A stretch of DNA of 61,567 bases from Paraburkholderia phenoliruptrix (GCF_902859825.1 NZ_CADIKB010000037.1:1-61567), one strand, 5' to 3'. Shown: positions 51,870 to 61,449, counted from the stretch's first letter. Notes: generated by a model not told the origin, from the letters alone. Made by a program: numbers and translations.

Positions 51870-53447
51870 TCAGGCGCCGTACGCGAGCGCGAGAAAGAGA
51901 CGCGCCAGCGCCGCGCCGACACCCACCGCCACGCCGAACAGCAGCAAGCCCTGCAGCAGCCGGTTAGTGCGCTTCTGCTCGAGCAGGATCTGCCGGATCA
52001 TGTCGTCGTTGCCGACGCGCCCGTGGTCATGACGCTCGGCCAGCACATGATGAATCAGGCGCGGCAACTGCGGCAGCGTCTTGCTCCACTGCGGCGCCTC
52101 GATCTTCAGCCGCTCGTACCAGCCGCGCAAGCCGATCTGCTCGTTCATCCAGCGTTCCAGATAGGGCTTAGCCGTTTTCCATAGATCCAATTCCGGATCG
52201 AGCGAACGGCCAAGCCCCTCCACGTTCAGCATGGTCTTTTGCAGCAGCACGAGCTGCGGCTGGATCTCGACATTGAAGCGGCGCGACGTCGAAAAAAGGC
52301 GCATCAGCACCTGACCGAGCGAAATGTCCTTCAGCGCGCGGTCGAAATACGGCTCGCATACCGCGCGAATGGCGCTTTCCAGTTCCTCGACGCGCGTGGT
52401 GGGCGGCACCCAGCCCGATTCCAGATGCAGCGTCGCGACGCGGTGGTAATCGCGCTTGAAAAACGCGAGGAAGTTCTGCGCGAGGTAGTTCTTGTCGAAG
52501 TCCGACAGCGCGCCGATGATGCCGAAGTCCAACGCGATATAGCGGCCGAAATGCGCCGGATCGAGGCTCACCTGAATGTTGCCCGGGTGCATGTCCGCGT
52601 GGAAAAAACCGTCCCGGAATACCTGGGTGAAGAAAATCTCGACGCCTTCGCGGGCCAGTTTCGGAATGTCGACACCGGCTGCGCGCAGCGTGTCGACCTG
52701 GCTGATCGGCACGCCGACCATGCGCTCCATGACGAGCACGGTGGGCGTGCAGAATTCCCAATACATTTCGGGCACGAGCAGCAGGTCGAGCCCGGCGAAG
52801 TTACGGCGCAACTGGCTGCCGTTGGCCGCCTCGCGCATCAGGTCGAGTTCGTCGTGCAGATACTTGTCGAACTCGGCGACCACCTCGCGCGGCTTCAGGC
52901 GCTTGCCGTCCGCCCAGAGCCGCTCGGCCCATACCGCGATGTCGCGCAGCAACGCGAGGTCGGAGTCGATCACCGGCAGCATGTTCGGGCGCAGCACCTT
53001 CACGGCGACGGCCTTGCCGGCATGCTGTCCTGCCTTCACGGTCGCGAAGTGCACCTGCGCGATCGACGCGCTTGCCACCGGCACCCGCTCGAAGTCGTCG
53101 AACAGCACGTCGACCGGCGCGCCGAGCGACTTCTCGACGAGCCCGATCGCCACCGCCGAATCGAACGGCGGCACCTGATCCTGCAGCTTCGCGAGTTCGT
53201 TGGCGATGTCGACCGGCAGCAGGTCGCGCCGGGTCGACAGCACCTGCCCGAACTTGACGAAGATCGGCCCCAGGCTTTCGAGTGCGAGACGCAACCGCAC
53301 GCCCGGCGGCGCCTCGAACTTCCGGCCGATGGTCGTGATACGCAGCAGCATGCGCACGCGCCGGTCGTTGACGCGGCCGAGCATCATCTCGTCGAGACCG
53401 AAGCGGATTACGGTGAAGAAAATCTTGAGGAAACGCAGAAAGCGCAT
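51870..53447 (-). CDS. ubiB: Ubiquinone biosynthesis kinase-like protein UbiB
   Basis: UbiB (525 residues) is an atypical ADCK-type kinase/ATPase needed for coenzyme Q synthesis. It has the family KxGQ motif (IFVKFGQVLSTRRDLLPVDI), the catalytic loop GFFHADMHPGNIQV, the DFG-like ALDFGIIGAL and two C-terminal membrane helices (LLQGLLLFGVAVGVGAALAR). It is the last gene of ubiJ-ubiB here. Confidence 0.95.
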   Translation of the reverse strand: MRFLRFLKIFFTVIRFGLDEMMLGRVNDRRVRMLLRITTIGRKFEAPPGVRLRLALESLGPIFVKFGQVLSTRRDLLPVDIANELAKLQDQVPPFDSAVAIGLVEKSLGAPVDVLFDDFERVPVASASIAQVHFATVKAGQHAGKAVAVKVLRPNMLPVIDSDLALLRDIAVWAERLWADGKRLKPREVVAEFDKYLHDELDLMREAANGSQLRRNFAGLDLLLVPEMYWEFCTPTVLVMERMVGVPISQVDTLRAAGVDIPKLAREGVEIFFTQVFRDGFFHADMHPGNIQVSLDPAHFGRYIALDFGIIGALSDFDKNYLAQNFLAFFKRDYHRVATLHLESGWVPPTTRVEELESAIRAVCEPYFDRALKDISLGQVLMRLFSTSRRFNVEIQPQLVLLQKTMLNVEGLGRSLDPELDLWKTAKPYLERWMNEQIGLRGWYERLKIEAPQWSKTLPQLPRLIHHVLAERHDHGRVGNDDMIRQILLEQKRTNRLLQGLLLFGVAVGVGAALARLFLALAYGA

Positions 53448-53462
53448 AGTTGTGCCCGGTGA

Positions 53463-54107
53463 CTAGCGCGTGCCGCGCGACGTGGCGGCGCTGCCCGGCG
53501 CGGCGGCGCCGCGGGCTTCGACCTTCTGTTCAAGACGCTGGATGCGTTTTTCGACACGCGCGAGCGCGTCGCGCGCTTGCGCCAGTTCCGCGTTGAAGTC
53601 GCCAAGCGCGCTGCGACGCACGAGTTGCGGGTTCTCGTCCAGCAGATATTCGGTGGCCGTGTCGAGCAGATTGCGGCCGGTGCGTTGCACGTGTTCGCCG
53701 ACCGTGCGCACGATCGACCCCACTCGCCACGCCGGCCCGTCGCCGATCAGCCTGGCCAGATCTTCTTCCGGCTCCCAGCGCAGGTGCTCCGCGAGTTTCG
53801 CGATGACGGTCGCGAATTCGGCGTCACCCTCGATCTTCACGTGCTTCATGACGGCCGCCTGGCCGCCCTGCACGAAGGCGGGCAAGGCGTCGGACGGCAC
53901 CGAGAGCGTCACGTCGAACTGCTGCGTGTCGGTTTCGCCGATGGTGCCGAGATAGCCGTCCGGCTGCACGAGCAGCGTGAGCACGACGGGCGGCGACGAC
54001 AGTCTGGCGGTCTTGCCCGCATAGGGAGCGAGGCGCTCGCGAGCCCACGATTCGCGGGCAAGCAGATGATTGACAGCGGCGACAAAAGGCTTGGCGGCGA
54101 GGGTCAT
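53463..54107 (-). CDS. ubiJ: Ubiquinone biosynthesis accessory factor UbiJ
   Basis: A 214-residue SCP2-type lipid-binding protein of the Ubi complex. The SCP2 fold covers about 15-110 (VNHLLARESWARERLAPYAG, VKIEGDAEFATVIAKLAEHL), and the C-terminus is a coiled coil (ARDALARVEKRIQRLEQKVE). It is 15 bp before ubiB. The ATG at 54107 is preferred to a start four codons earlier. Confidence 0.9.
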   Translation of the reverse strand: MTLAAKPFVAAVNHLLARESWARERLAPYAGKTARLSSPPVVLTLLVQPDGYLGTIGETDTQQFDVTLSVPSDALPAFVQGGQAAVMKHVKIEGDAEFATVIAKLAEHLRWEPEEDLARLIGDGPAWRVGSIVRTVGEHVQRTGRNLLDTATEYLLDENPQLVRRSALGDFNAELAQARDALARVEKRIQRLEQKVEARGAAAPGSAATSRGTR

Positions 54108-54120
54108 TGAAAGTGGCAAG

Positions 54121-54154
54121 AAAAAACCCGCGCGAGCGACTGCCCGCGCGGGTT
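54121..54154 (-). terminator. Rho-independent terminator of the Tim44-like gene
   Basis: A perfect 10-bp stem AACCCGCGCG (54125-54134) / CGCGCGGGTT (54145-54154) is followed on the minus strand by six T. It lies between the Tim44-like gene and ubiJ, 14 bp before the ubiJ ATG, so it separates two units; ubiJ's own promoter would then have to overlap or lie inside this region. Confidence 0.8.
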
Positions 54155-54298
54155 CCTATTGTAACGTCCGTTCGCTTCGCGGCCTGCTCGGCCGAACGGC
54201 TAACCGCGGCGCATGGTGAGCCGCCGCAAGAGAACGTCGAAGCGGCCTCGCAAGCTGCAGACGCCGGATCGCAACCGGCGCTGCATGCCCGCGCCGCT

Positions 54299-55291
54299 TT
54301 AGTGCTGCGCGACCTGCTGGATGCCGGCCAGCAGCCAGCCTTCGCCCGGACGGTTCGCCTTCGACAGGTTCCAGACTTCGACGAACGGCTCCGCCGCCGC
54401 GCCCGGCGCTTCCCGAATCAGGCCGGAGAAGCGCACGCTCGCGAAGTACTCGTTCGCGCGTTCTTCGACGCCGAGCAGATCGGCGTTCAGCTGCACGACG
54501 TCAGTCTGATTCTTCTCCGCGCCGCGCGAGGCCAGATCGACGCGCACCTCGGCGAACATTTCCGGCGTGGTGAACTCGCGGATGTCGTCGATATTGCCCA
54601 CGTCCCACGCGGCCTGCAGGCGCACGAAATAGACCTTCGCGTTGCGCAGGAATGCGTCAGAATCGAAGCCGGCCGGCACGCTCGGCGTGGCGTTGACCGA
54701 CGGCGTGGTGAGCGGATTGCCTTGCGGTTCGAGATACGAGCCCGTCGGCGGCGCCGTATAGCGCGGCTCCTGCGTGTAGCCGGCAGCGCCCGAATTCAGC
54801 GACGGCGAGTGACCGGCATAAGCCGGTTGCGACGCATCGCGTTTGCGGCCCATGAAGCGGCGAACGAGCCAGATGCCGATCATCGCGAGCACCGCAATCA
54901 CGATGACGTTGGCCATGGCGCCCGCGAACGCGCCGCCCAGACCGAAGTGCGACAGCAGCGCGGCAATGCCGAGGCCGGCTGCAAGACCGGCAATCGGCCC
55001 GAGCCAGCGCGAGCGGTTGGGCTGGGCAGCCGGGGCGGGAGCCGGCGCGGGGGCCGGTTGCGCGCGCTGCTGCATGGCCGGATTGGTGGGCGCCGGCTGC
55101 GACGGCGCGGCCTGCTGCTGGACGGTATTCGACTGACGGCCGATGCTACGTCCACCGCCCATGCGGCGCGCTTCGGCGTCGAGCGACGCGACGGAGCCGG
55201 CGACGATCAGACCGACCATGGCGATCAGTCCGATTCTTCTCACCAGCGACCGCTTAACCTTACGGGGAGATAACAGCATTGAATCGGACAT
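54299..55291 (-). CDS. Tim44-like domain membrane protein
   Basis: A 330-residue protein. Signal or first membrane helix (RIGLIAMVGLIVAGSVASLD), a Pro/Ala/Gln-rich linker, a second helix (NVIVIAVLAMIGIWLVRRFM), another linker and a C-terminal Tim44-like domain (DAFLRNAKVYFVRLQAAWDV, IREFTTPEMFAEVRVDLASR). Family members are inner-membrane proteins of unclear role. It lies between ubiE and ubiJ as in related genomes. The ATG at 55291 is the start of the signal; an upstream frame overlaps ubiE. Confidence 0.88.
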   Translation of the reverse strand: MSDSMLLSPRKVKRSLVRRIGLIAMVGLIVAGSVASLDAEARRMGGGRSIGRQSNTVQQQAAPSQPAPTNPAMQQRAQPAPAPAPAPAAQPNRSRWLGPIAGLAAGLGIAALLSHFGLGGAFAGAMANVIVIAVLAMIGIWLVRRFMGRKRDASQPAYAGHSPSLNSGAAGYTQEPRYTAPPTGSYLEPQGNPLTTPSVNATPSVPAGFDSDAFLRNAKVYFVRLQAAWDVGNIDDIREFTTPEMFAEVRVDLASRGAEKNQTDVVQLNADLLGVEERANEYFASVRFSGLIREAPGAAAEPFVEVWNLSKANRPGEGWLLAGIQQVAQH

Positions 55292-55328
55292 TTCGCACTT
55301 TCCTTTAAAAATCGACGGGTTGGAGACC

Positions 55329-56060
55329 CTAGTATTTGGTCCCCACATGTAAAGCTACCACGCCAGCTGACAAATTGTAATATTTGACGCCATCGAGACC
55401 CGCTTGTTCCATCATTGTTTTTAAAGTTTCCTGATCCGGATGCATGCGGATCGACTCCGCGAGGTAGCGATAGCTCTCCGCGTCTTTTGCAAAGCGCTCG
55501 CCAAGCCACGGCAGCACCTTGAACGAATAGACGTCGTAGGCCTTTTTCAGCGGATCCCACACCTTCGAAAATTCCAGCACCAGCAGGCGTCCGGCCGGCT
55601 TCAGCACCCGGCGCATTTCTGCCAGCGCGACATCCTTATGCGTCATGTTGCGCAAGCCGAATGCCACGGTGACCACGTCGAAGTAATTGTCCGGAAACGG
55701 AATTTTCTCGGCATCGCAGAGCAGCGCGGGCGTGATCACGCCCTTGTCGAGCAGCCGGTCGCGGCCCACGCGCAGCATGGACTCGTTGATGTCCGTGTGC
55801 CAGACCTCGCCGCTTTCGCCCGCCTGTTTCGCGAATGCCTTCGACAGGTCGCCCGTGCCGCCCGCGATGTCGAGCACCTTGTAGCCCGGCCGCACGTTGG
55901 CCTGGGCGATCGTGAACATCTTCCACGCCCGGTGCAACCCGCCCGACATCAGGTCGTTCATCAGGTCGTAGTTGGCGGCGACCGAGTGGAACACGCCCGC
56001 CACCTTCTGCGCCTTTTCCTGTTCGTCGACCGATTGAAAGCCGAAGTGGGTTTTGCTCAT
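55329..56060 (-). CDS. ubiE: Ubiquinone/menaquinone C-methyltransferase UbiE
   Basis: UbiE adds the C5 methyl group in ubiquinone synthesis. The 243-residue protein shows the start KTHFGFQSVDEQEKAQKVAG, VFHSVAANYDLMNDLMSGGL, the SAM motif VLDIAGGTGDLSKAF and VTVAFGLRNMTHKDVALAEM, all typical. It is the first of the ubiquinone genes in this strand. Confidence 0.96.
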   Translation of the reverse strand: MSKTHFGFQSVDEQEKAQKVAGVFHSVAANYDLMNDLMSGGLHRAWKMFTIAQANVRPGYKVLDIAGGTGDLSKAFAKQAGESGEVWHTDINESMLRVGRDRLLDKGVITPALLCDAEKIPFPDNYFDVVTVAFGLRNMTHKDVALAEMRRVLKPAGRLLVLEFSKVWDPLKKAYDVYSFKVLPWLGERFAKDAESYRYLAESIRMHPDQETLKTMMEQAGLDGVKYYNLSAGVVALHVGTKY

Positions 56061-56128
56061 CGCGCTTGTCCTTTCCGCGTATTCTCAAATGTTGCGCCGC
56101 ATCAGTGCGGCGGGCCTGGCGAATCGTA

Positions 56129-56542
56129 TCAGTGACGGTGACCGTGCGCAGCGCCCGGCGGGGCCATCGGCGCGTCGCGATCGACGCCGGCCTTAGCGAG
56201 TTTGTCGAGATACGCGCGCCAGAGTTCATCCTGGCGCCGCGCCAGGTCGTAGAGCAGATCCCACGAATAGATGCCGGTGGAGTGTCCGTCCGAGAAAGTC
56301 GGCTGGATCGCGTAGTTGCCGACGCCCTCGATCATCGTGATGGTCACGTCGCGCTTGCCGGTTTGCAGCGTTTCCTGGCCGGGGCCGTGACCCTGCACTT
56401 CCGCCGACGGCGAATACACGCGCAGCAGTTCGAAGGGCAGCCGGTACGATTCGCCGCTTGCGTACTGCAATTCGAGCACACGCGACTTCGCATGCACGAC
56501 GACGCCGCTCGGCACCGGAGTATCGGGAGTCAGTCCGCTCAT
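56129..56542 (-). CDS. DUF971 family protein
   Basis: A 137-residue protein with a DUF971 domain (AKSRVLELQYASGESYRLPF, ISIYSWDLLYDL-type segment), related to the N-terminal domain of gamma-butyrobetaine hydroxylase and thought to bind metal. A His-rich tail (AAHGHRH) is added. It is 68 bp upstream of ubiE on the same strand, as often in betaproteobacteria. Confidence 0.88.
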   Translation of the reverse strand: MSGLTPDTPVPSGVVVHAKSRVLELQYASGESYRLPFELLRVYSPSAEVQGHGPGQETLQTGKRDVTITMIEGVGNYAIQPTFSDGHSTGIYSWDLLYDLARRQDELWRAYLDKLAKAGVDRDAPMAPPGAAHGHRH

Positions 56543-56620
56543 GATGGCCTCAATATGAAAACGCCGCCGCGCCCGCATGCGCCCCGTGAGGCCATGGTGC
56601 GAAGCGGCGGTGATGGGCGC

Positions 56621-57049
56621 TCAGGCGAGCGCCTGTTCGATTTCCTGCCGCACCGCCTCGCGCAACAGCGTGGCTTGCGCGCGGCGCGACGACAGCATCG
56701 CTTCGGAAACCGTGCGCTGCCGCGGCGCCCAGATCGGCAGCGGAAAATGAGCGTCGTTCGAAAAACGCGGGATGACGTGCCAGTGCACGTGCGGCACCTG
56801 GTTGCCGAGGCTCGCGAGATTCACCTTGGCCGGCTGGAGAATGCGCCGCATGGCACGTTCGACCGCATACACGACCTTCATCACGCGATCGCGGCCCGCC
56901 GCGTCCAGATCCGAAAACTCCGCCACGTGCTCGTTCCAGATCACCCGGCAAAACCCCGGGTAATCGTGTTCGTCGGCGAGGACGACACGCAGCGTGTCGT
57001 CCTGCCACAGCACATCGCCGCCATCTTCACGGCAAAAAACGCAATCCAT
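56621..57049 (-). CDS. HIT-family nucleotide hydrolase/transferase
   Basis: A 142-residue protein with CVFCREDGGDVLWQDDTLRV at the start and the histidine-triad motif QVPHVHWHVIPR. HIT proteins act on nucleoside phosphate bonds such as AMP-lysine or dinucleoside polyphosphates; the substrate here is unknown. The ATG at 57049 is the conserved start. It lies 34 bp after the DUF3683 oxidoreductase gene, so the two are probably cotranscribed. Confidence 0.92.
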   Translation of the reverse strand: MDCVFCREDGGDVLWQDDTLRVVLADEHDYPGFCRVIWNEHVAEFSDLDAAGRDRVMKVVYAVERAMRRILQPAKVNLASLGNQVPHVHWHVIPRFSNDAHFPLPIWAPRQRTVSEAMLSSRRAQATLLREAVRQEIEQALA

Positions 57050-57083
57050 CGTCGTCCTCAGGCAAAAATCGTCAGTCGTGCCA

Positions 57084-60000
57084 TTAAACCAGCACGCGCT
57101 CGATTCCGCCATTGTTCGCACGCTGCACGTAGTCGACCATCCAGTCTTCGCCGAGCACATGGCGCGCCATCTCGACGACGATGTAATCCGCCTCGATGCC
57201 CGCGTCTTCGTTGTAGCGCGACAGGCCTTGCAGGCACGACGGGCAGCTCGTGAGAATCTTCACGTCGGTCGCGCCCTTCGGCTGCGGACCGTCGCCGGCC
57301 TTCAGCACCGAACCGTTCGCCGCACCGGCCGCGCCGGCCGATGCATTGGCCGGGTTGATCGCGTTCGCACCCGCTTCGGCGACGAGCGGTATGCCGCGCA
57401 ATTTCGCCGCACCCTTGCGGATTTCCTCTTCCTTGCGAAAGCGCACTTGCGTCGAAATGTCTGGACGTGTGACCGCGAGCGTGCCCGACTCGCCGCAGCA
57501 GCGATCGTTCTTCTCGATCTTGTAGCCGTCTTTTTCCGAGCCCATCAGCGAATTGACGAGCTTGACCGGGTCCATCGTCTTGATCGGCGTGTGGCACGGG
57601 TCGTGGTACATGTAGCGCGTGCCCGTGACGCCGTCGAGCTTCATGCCTTTTTCGAGCAGGAACTCGTGAATGTCGATGATCCGGCAACCCGGGAAAATCT
57701 TGTCGAATTCATAACCGGCGAGCTGGTCGTAGCACGTGCCGCACGACACCACCACCGTCTTGATGTCGAGATAGTTCAGCGTGTTGGCGACGCGATGGAA
57801 CAGCACGCGGTTGTCCGTGACGATCTGCTCGGCCTTGTCGTACTGGCCGGAGCCGCGCTGCGGATAGCCACAGCACAGATAACCCGGCGGCAGCACCGTT
57901 TGCACGCCTGCTTCCCACAGCATCGCCTGGGTCGCGAGACCGACCTGCGAAAAGAGCCGCTCGGAGCCGCAGCCGGGGAAGTAGAACACCGCTTCCGTGT
58001 CGGCCGTGGTCGTCTTCGGATTGCGGATGATCGGGACAATCTTGTTGTCCTCGATGTCGAGCAGCGCGCGCGCGGTTTTCTTCGGCAGATTGCCCGGCAT
58101 CTTCTTGTTCATGAAGTGGATCACCTGCTCGGTGACCGGCGGCTTGCCGACGGTAGCGGGCGGATGCGCCGTCTGCTTCTTCACGAACTTCTTGAGCACC
58201 TCGTTGCCGAGGCGCTGCGCCTTGTAGCCGATGCCCATCATCGCGGTGCGCGCGAGGTTGATGGTCTGCGGATTCGTCGCGTTGAGGAAGAACATGCCGG
58301 CCGCGTTGCCCGGATTGAACTTCTTCTTGCCCATCTTGCGCAGCAGGTTGCGCATGTTCATGGTCACGTCGCCGAAGTCGATCTTCACCGGACACGGCGT
58401 CACGCATTTGTGACAGACGGTGCAGTGATCGGCGACGTCGCCGAATTCGTCCCAGTGCTTGATGGACACGCCGCGGCGCGTCTGCTCTTCGTACAGGAAC
58501 GCCTCGACCAGCAGCGAGGTCGCGAGAATCTTGTTGCGCGGGCTGTACAGCAGGTTCGCGCGCGGCACGTGCGTCGCGCACACCGGCTTGCACTTGCCGC
58601 AGCGCAGGCAATCTTTGATCGACTCGGAAATCGCGCCGATGTCGCTCTGCTGCATGATCAGCGATTCGTAGCCCATGAGGCCGAAGCTCGGCGTGTAGGC
58701 ATTGCGCAGATCGGCGCCTTCCAGCAGCTTGCCCGCGTTGAAGCGGCCGTGCGGATCCACGCGCTGCTTGTATTTGCGGAATTCGCCGATTTCGTCGTCG
58801 GTCAGGAATTCGAGCTTGGTGATGCCGATGCCGTGCTCGCCGGAGATCACGCCGTCGAGCGAACGCGCCAGCTTCATGATGCGCGCGACCGCCTTGTGGG
58901 CGTCCTGCAGCATCTCGTAGTTGTCGGAATTGACCGGCAGGTTGGTGTGCACGTTGCCGTCGCCCGCGTGCATGTGCAGCGCGACGAACACGCGGCCGCG
59001 CAGCACCTGCTTGTGGATGGCCTGAGCTTCGTCGAGGATCGGCTTGAACTCGCCGCCGTTGAAGATCTGGCGCAGCTCCGCGCGGATTTCCTGCTTCCAC
59101 GACACGCGGATCGTGCGGTCCTGCGTGACATGGAACACGGTCGCGTCCGGCTGCGCGTCCACGCGGTCCGCGAACTTCTCGGCGAGCGCCTCGTAGCCGA
59201 GGCCGACCAGATAGTGCTGCGCCTCGCGCAGCGACAGGTCCAGCTTGTCGCGCAGAAACTCCCAGCGCGTGCGCACGCGCTTGAGCAGATCCAGCGCCTG
59301 TTGCACGCGGTCTTCGAGCAGCTCGGCGCTCGGGATTTCGTTGGCGTCGTCGCTCTTGCCGAGCGGCAGCTTGCCGCCCTTGAAAAACGCCTCCAGCGCG
59401 TCGACGAGCTGCAGCTTGTTCTTGATCGACAGCTCGATGTTGATGCGCTCGATGCCGTCCGTGTACTCGCCCATGCGGTCGAGCGGAATCACCACGTCTT
59501 CGTTGATCTTGAACGCGTTGGTGTGCTTCGCGATGGCTGCCGTGCGGCTGCGGTCGAGCCAGAAGCGCTTGCGCGCCTCGGCGCTCACCGCCACGAAGCC
59601 CTCGCCGCTCTTGCCGTTGGCCATGCGCACCACTTCGGACGTGGCCTGCGCCACGGCGTCCGCATCGTTGCCGACAATGTCGCCGATCAGCACCATCTTC
59701 GGAAACGCGTTGCGCTTGCTCTTCGTCGCATAGCCGACCGCGCGCAGGTAACGCTCGTCGAGGTGTTCGAGGCCGGCGAGAATCGCGCCGCCCTGCTTCG
59801 ACGTTTCAAACAGGTAGTCCTTGATTTCGACGATGCTCGGAATCGCCTCGCGCGCCTGGCCGAAGAATTCCAGACAGACGGTGCGCGTGTGCGCCGGCAT
59901 CTTGTGCAGCACCCAGCGCGCGGACGTGATGAGACCGTCGCAACCTTCCTTCTGCACGCCCGGCAGGCCGGCGAGGAATTTATCCGTGACGTCCTTGCCG

Positions 60001-61178
60001 AGGCCCTCCTTGCGGAACACGCGGCCCTTGATGTCGAGCGACTCCGTGCGCAGCAGCTTCTCGCCCGGCGCATAGTTGCCGTCGAACCATTTCAGCTCGA
60101 AGCGCGCCACCTCCACGTCGTGAATCTTGCCGAGGTTATGCGCAAGACGCGTGACTTCCAGCCAGTTGCCTTCCGGATCGACCATGCGCCACCAGGCGAG
60201 GTTGTCGAGCGCCGTGCCCCACAGCACCGCCTTCTTGCCGCCCGCGTTCATCGCGACGTTGCCGCCCACGCAGGAGGCGTCGAGCGAAGTCGGGTCGACG
60301 GCGAACACGAAGCCGGCCTGCTCGGCCGCCTCGGTCACGCGCCGCGTGACGACGCCCGCGCCGGAGAAAATAGTCGGCACCTTGCGGTCGACGCCCGGCA
60401 GTTCGGTCATTTCCACCGCGCCCAGTTGCTCGAGCTTTTCCGTGTTGATGACGGCGGAGAACGGCGTCAGCGGCACGGCGCCGCCGGTGTAGCCGGTGCC
60501 GCCGCCGCGCGGAATCACGGTCAGTCCAAGCTCGAAACACGCCTTGATCATGCCGGCGATCTCCGCCTCGGTATCCGGCGTCAGCACGACGAACGGGTAC
60601 TCCACGCGCCAGTCGGTCGCGTCGGTCACATGCGAAACGCGCGACAAACCGTCGAACTTGATGTTGTCCTTTTGCGTGACGCGGCCGAGCACTTTCGTCG
60701 CGCGGCGGCGCAGATCGTAAGTCTTCTGGAACTCGCTTTCGAATTCGTCGACGGCACGACGCGCGGCCTGCACCAGCGTTTCGACGCGCGCGGCACGTTC
60801 GACGCCCGCTTCGTCGCCGTGTTCGGTCAGATCGGCGCGGCGGCGCTTCTCGATTTCCGACAGACGGTGATGCAGCGCCTCGATCAGCATCGCCCGGCGC
60901 TTGGGGTTGTCGAGCAGATCGTCCTGCAGGTAAGGATTGCGGCGCACCACCCAGATGTCGCCGAGCACTTCATAGAGCATGCGCGCCGAGCGGCCGGTGC
61001 GGCGCTCCGCGCGCAGTTCGGCCAGCACCGCCCATGCGTCGTCGCCGAGCAGACGGATGACGATTTCACGGTCGGAAAACGACGTGTAGTTATAGGGAAT
61101 TTCGCGCAGGCGCGCTTCAGGATCGGCGGCGACCGCGGCGGCGGCTCCGTGCGGATCGAAAACTTGAGGTGCGTTCAT
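57084..61178 (-). CDS. Giant FAD/Fe-S oxidoreductase with DUF3683 domain
   Basis: A 1364-residue fusion. DUF3683 is at the start (~20-150: IPYNYTSFSDREIVIRLLGD), then an FAD-binding PCMH domain (~200-400: VIPRGGGTGYTGGAVPL), an FAD-oxidase C-terminal domain (to ~790, HMHAGDGNVHTNLPV), two 4Fe-4S motifs (CLRCGKCKPVCATHVPR ~854, CTVCHKCVTPCPVKID ~918) and two CCG heterodisulfide-type repeats (CCGYPQRGSG ~1100, CCGESG ~1226). It combines GlcD-like and GlpC/GlcF-like parts of D-lactate or glycolate-type dehydrogenases; the substrate is unproven. A 61435-61449 palindrome is upstream. Confidence 0.93.
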   Translation of the reverse strand: MNAPQVFDPHGAAAAVAADPEARLREIPYNYTSFSDREIVIRLLGDDAWAVLAELRAERRTGRSARMLYEVLGDIWVVRRNPYLQDDLLDNPKRRAMLIEALHHRLSEIEKRRRADLTEHGDEAGVERAARVETLVQAARRAVDEFESEFQKTYDLRRRATKVLGRVTQKDNIKFDGLSRVSHVTDATDWRVEYPFVVLTPDTEAEIAGMIKACFELGLTVIPRGGGTGYTGGAVPLTPFSAVINTEKLEQLGAVEMTELPGVDRKVPTIFSGAGVVTRRVTEAAEQAGFVFAVDPTSLDASCVGGNVAMNAGGKKAVLWGTALDNLAWWRMVDPEGNWLEVTRLAHNLGKIHDVEVARFELKWFDGNYAPGEKLLRTESLDIKGRVFRKEGLGKDVTDKFLAGLPGVQKEGCDGLITSARWVLHKMPAHTRTVCLEFFGQAREAIPSIVEIKDYLFETSKQGGAILAGLEHLDERYLRAVGYATKSKRNAFPKMVLIGDIVGNDADAVAQATSEVVRMANGKSGEGFVAVSAEARKRFWLDRSRTAAIAKHTNAFKINEDVVIPLDRMGEYTDGIERINIELSIKNKLQLVDALEAFFKGGKLPLGKSDDANEIPSAELLEDRVQQALDLLKRVRTRWEFLRDKLDLSLREAQHYLVGLGYEALAEKFADRVDAQPDATVFHVTQDRTIRVSWKQEIRAELRQIFNGGEFKPILDEAQAIHKQVLRGRVFVALHMHAGDGNVHTNLPVNSDNYEMLQDAHKAVARIMKLARSLDGVISGEHGIGITKLEFLTDDEIGEFRKYKQRVDPHGRFNAGKLLEGADLRNAYTPSFGLMGYESLIMQQSDIGAISESIKDCLRCGKCKPVCATHVPRANLLYSPRNKILATSLLVEAFLYEEQTRRGVSIKHWDEFGDVADHCTVCHKCVTPCPVKIDFGDVTMNMRNLLRKMGKKKFNPGNAAGMFFLNATNPQTINLARTAMMGIGYKAQRLGNEVLKKFVKKQTAHPPATVGKPPVTEQVIHFMNKKMPGNLPKKTARALLDIEDNKIVPIIRNPKTTTADTEAVFYFPGCGSERLFSQVGLATQAMLWEAGVQTVLPPGYLCCGYPQRGSGQYDKAEQIVTDNRVLFHRVANTLNYLDIKTVVVSCGTCYDQLAGYEFDKIFPGCRIIDIHEFLLEKGMKLDGVTGTRYMYHDPCHTPIKTMDPVKLVNSLMGSEKDGYKIEKNDRCCGESGTLAVTRPDISTQVRFRKEEEIRKGAAKLRGIPLVAEAGANAINPANASAGAAGAANGSVLKAGDGPQPKGATDVKILTSCPSCLQGLSRYNEDAGIEADYIVVEMARHVLGEDWMVDYVQRANNGGIERVLV

Positions 61179-61271
61179 GTGTGGACGACTCGGTGGATCA
61201 GCCCGGCGCGCTCATGGCGAGGCGACGGCTGACGGTGCGCGTGGGGCGCAATGCTTGGAAATCTTCTTGGA

Positions 61272-61312
61272 GCGAAGCGCCACCGACGGCCTACCCACGT
61301 CGGTCGCTTCGC
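61272..61312. repeat. Long hairpin in the leader region of the DUF3683 gene
   Basis: GCGAAGCG (61272-61279) plus ACCGACG (61282-61288) pair with CGTCGGT (61298-61304) and CGCTTCGC (61305-61312): a 15-bp stem with a 2-base bulge and a 9-base loop. No T-run follows on either strand, so it is not a standard terminator. Confidence 0.6.
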
Positions 61313-61434
61313 GGCGCTCAGATACTGCTACACGATCGTGCGTGGCGGACGTGACGCTCCGCCGCGGGGCACGACTCACGCGGGACGGGCATCAAGTGGG
61401 CGATCCGAGGCTGCCAGTGCATCTTCCGATCCTT

Positions 61435-61449
61435 ATTCCAAAATGGAAT
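61435..61449. promoter_or_regulatory. Operator-like palindrome ATTCCA-AAA-TGGAAT
   Basis: Perfect 6-bp arms around AAA, 257 bp upstream of the oxidoreductase ATG. Similar short TTCCA/TGGAA dyads are sites for several regulator families; which one acts here cannot be told. Confidence 0.45.

Noticed and set aside
56994..61232. Very long open frame on the plus strand (about 1410 codons)
   Set aside because: It is antisense to the HIT and DUF3683 genes, which have clear motifs. Its composition is that of a GC-driven shadow frame.
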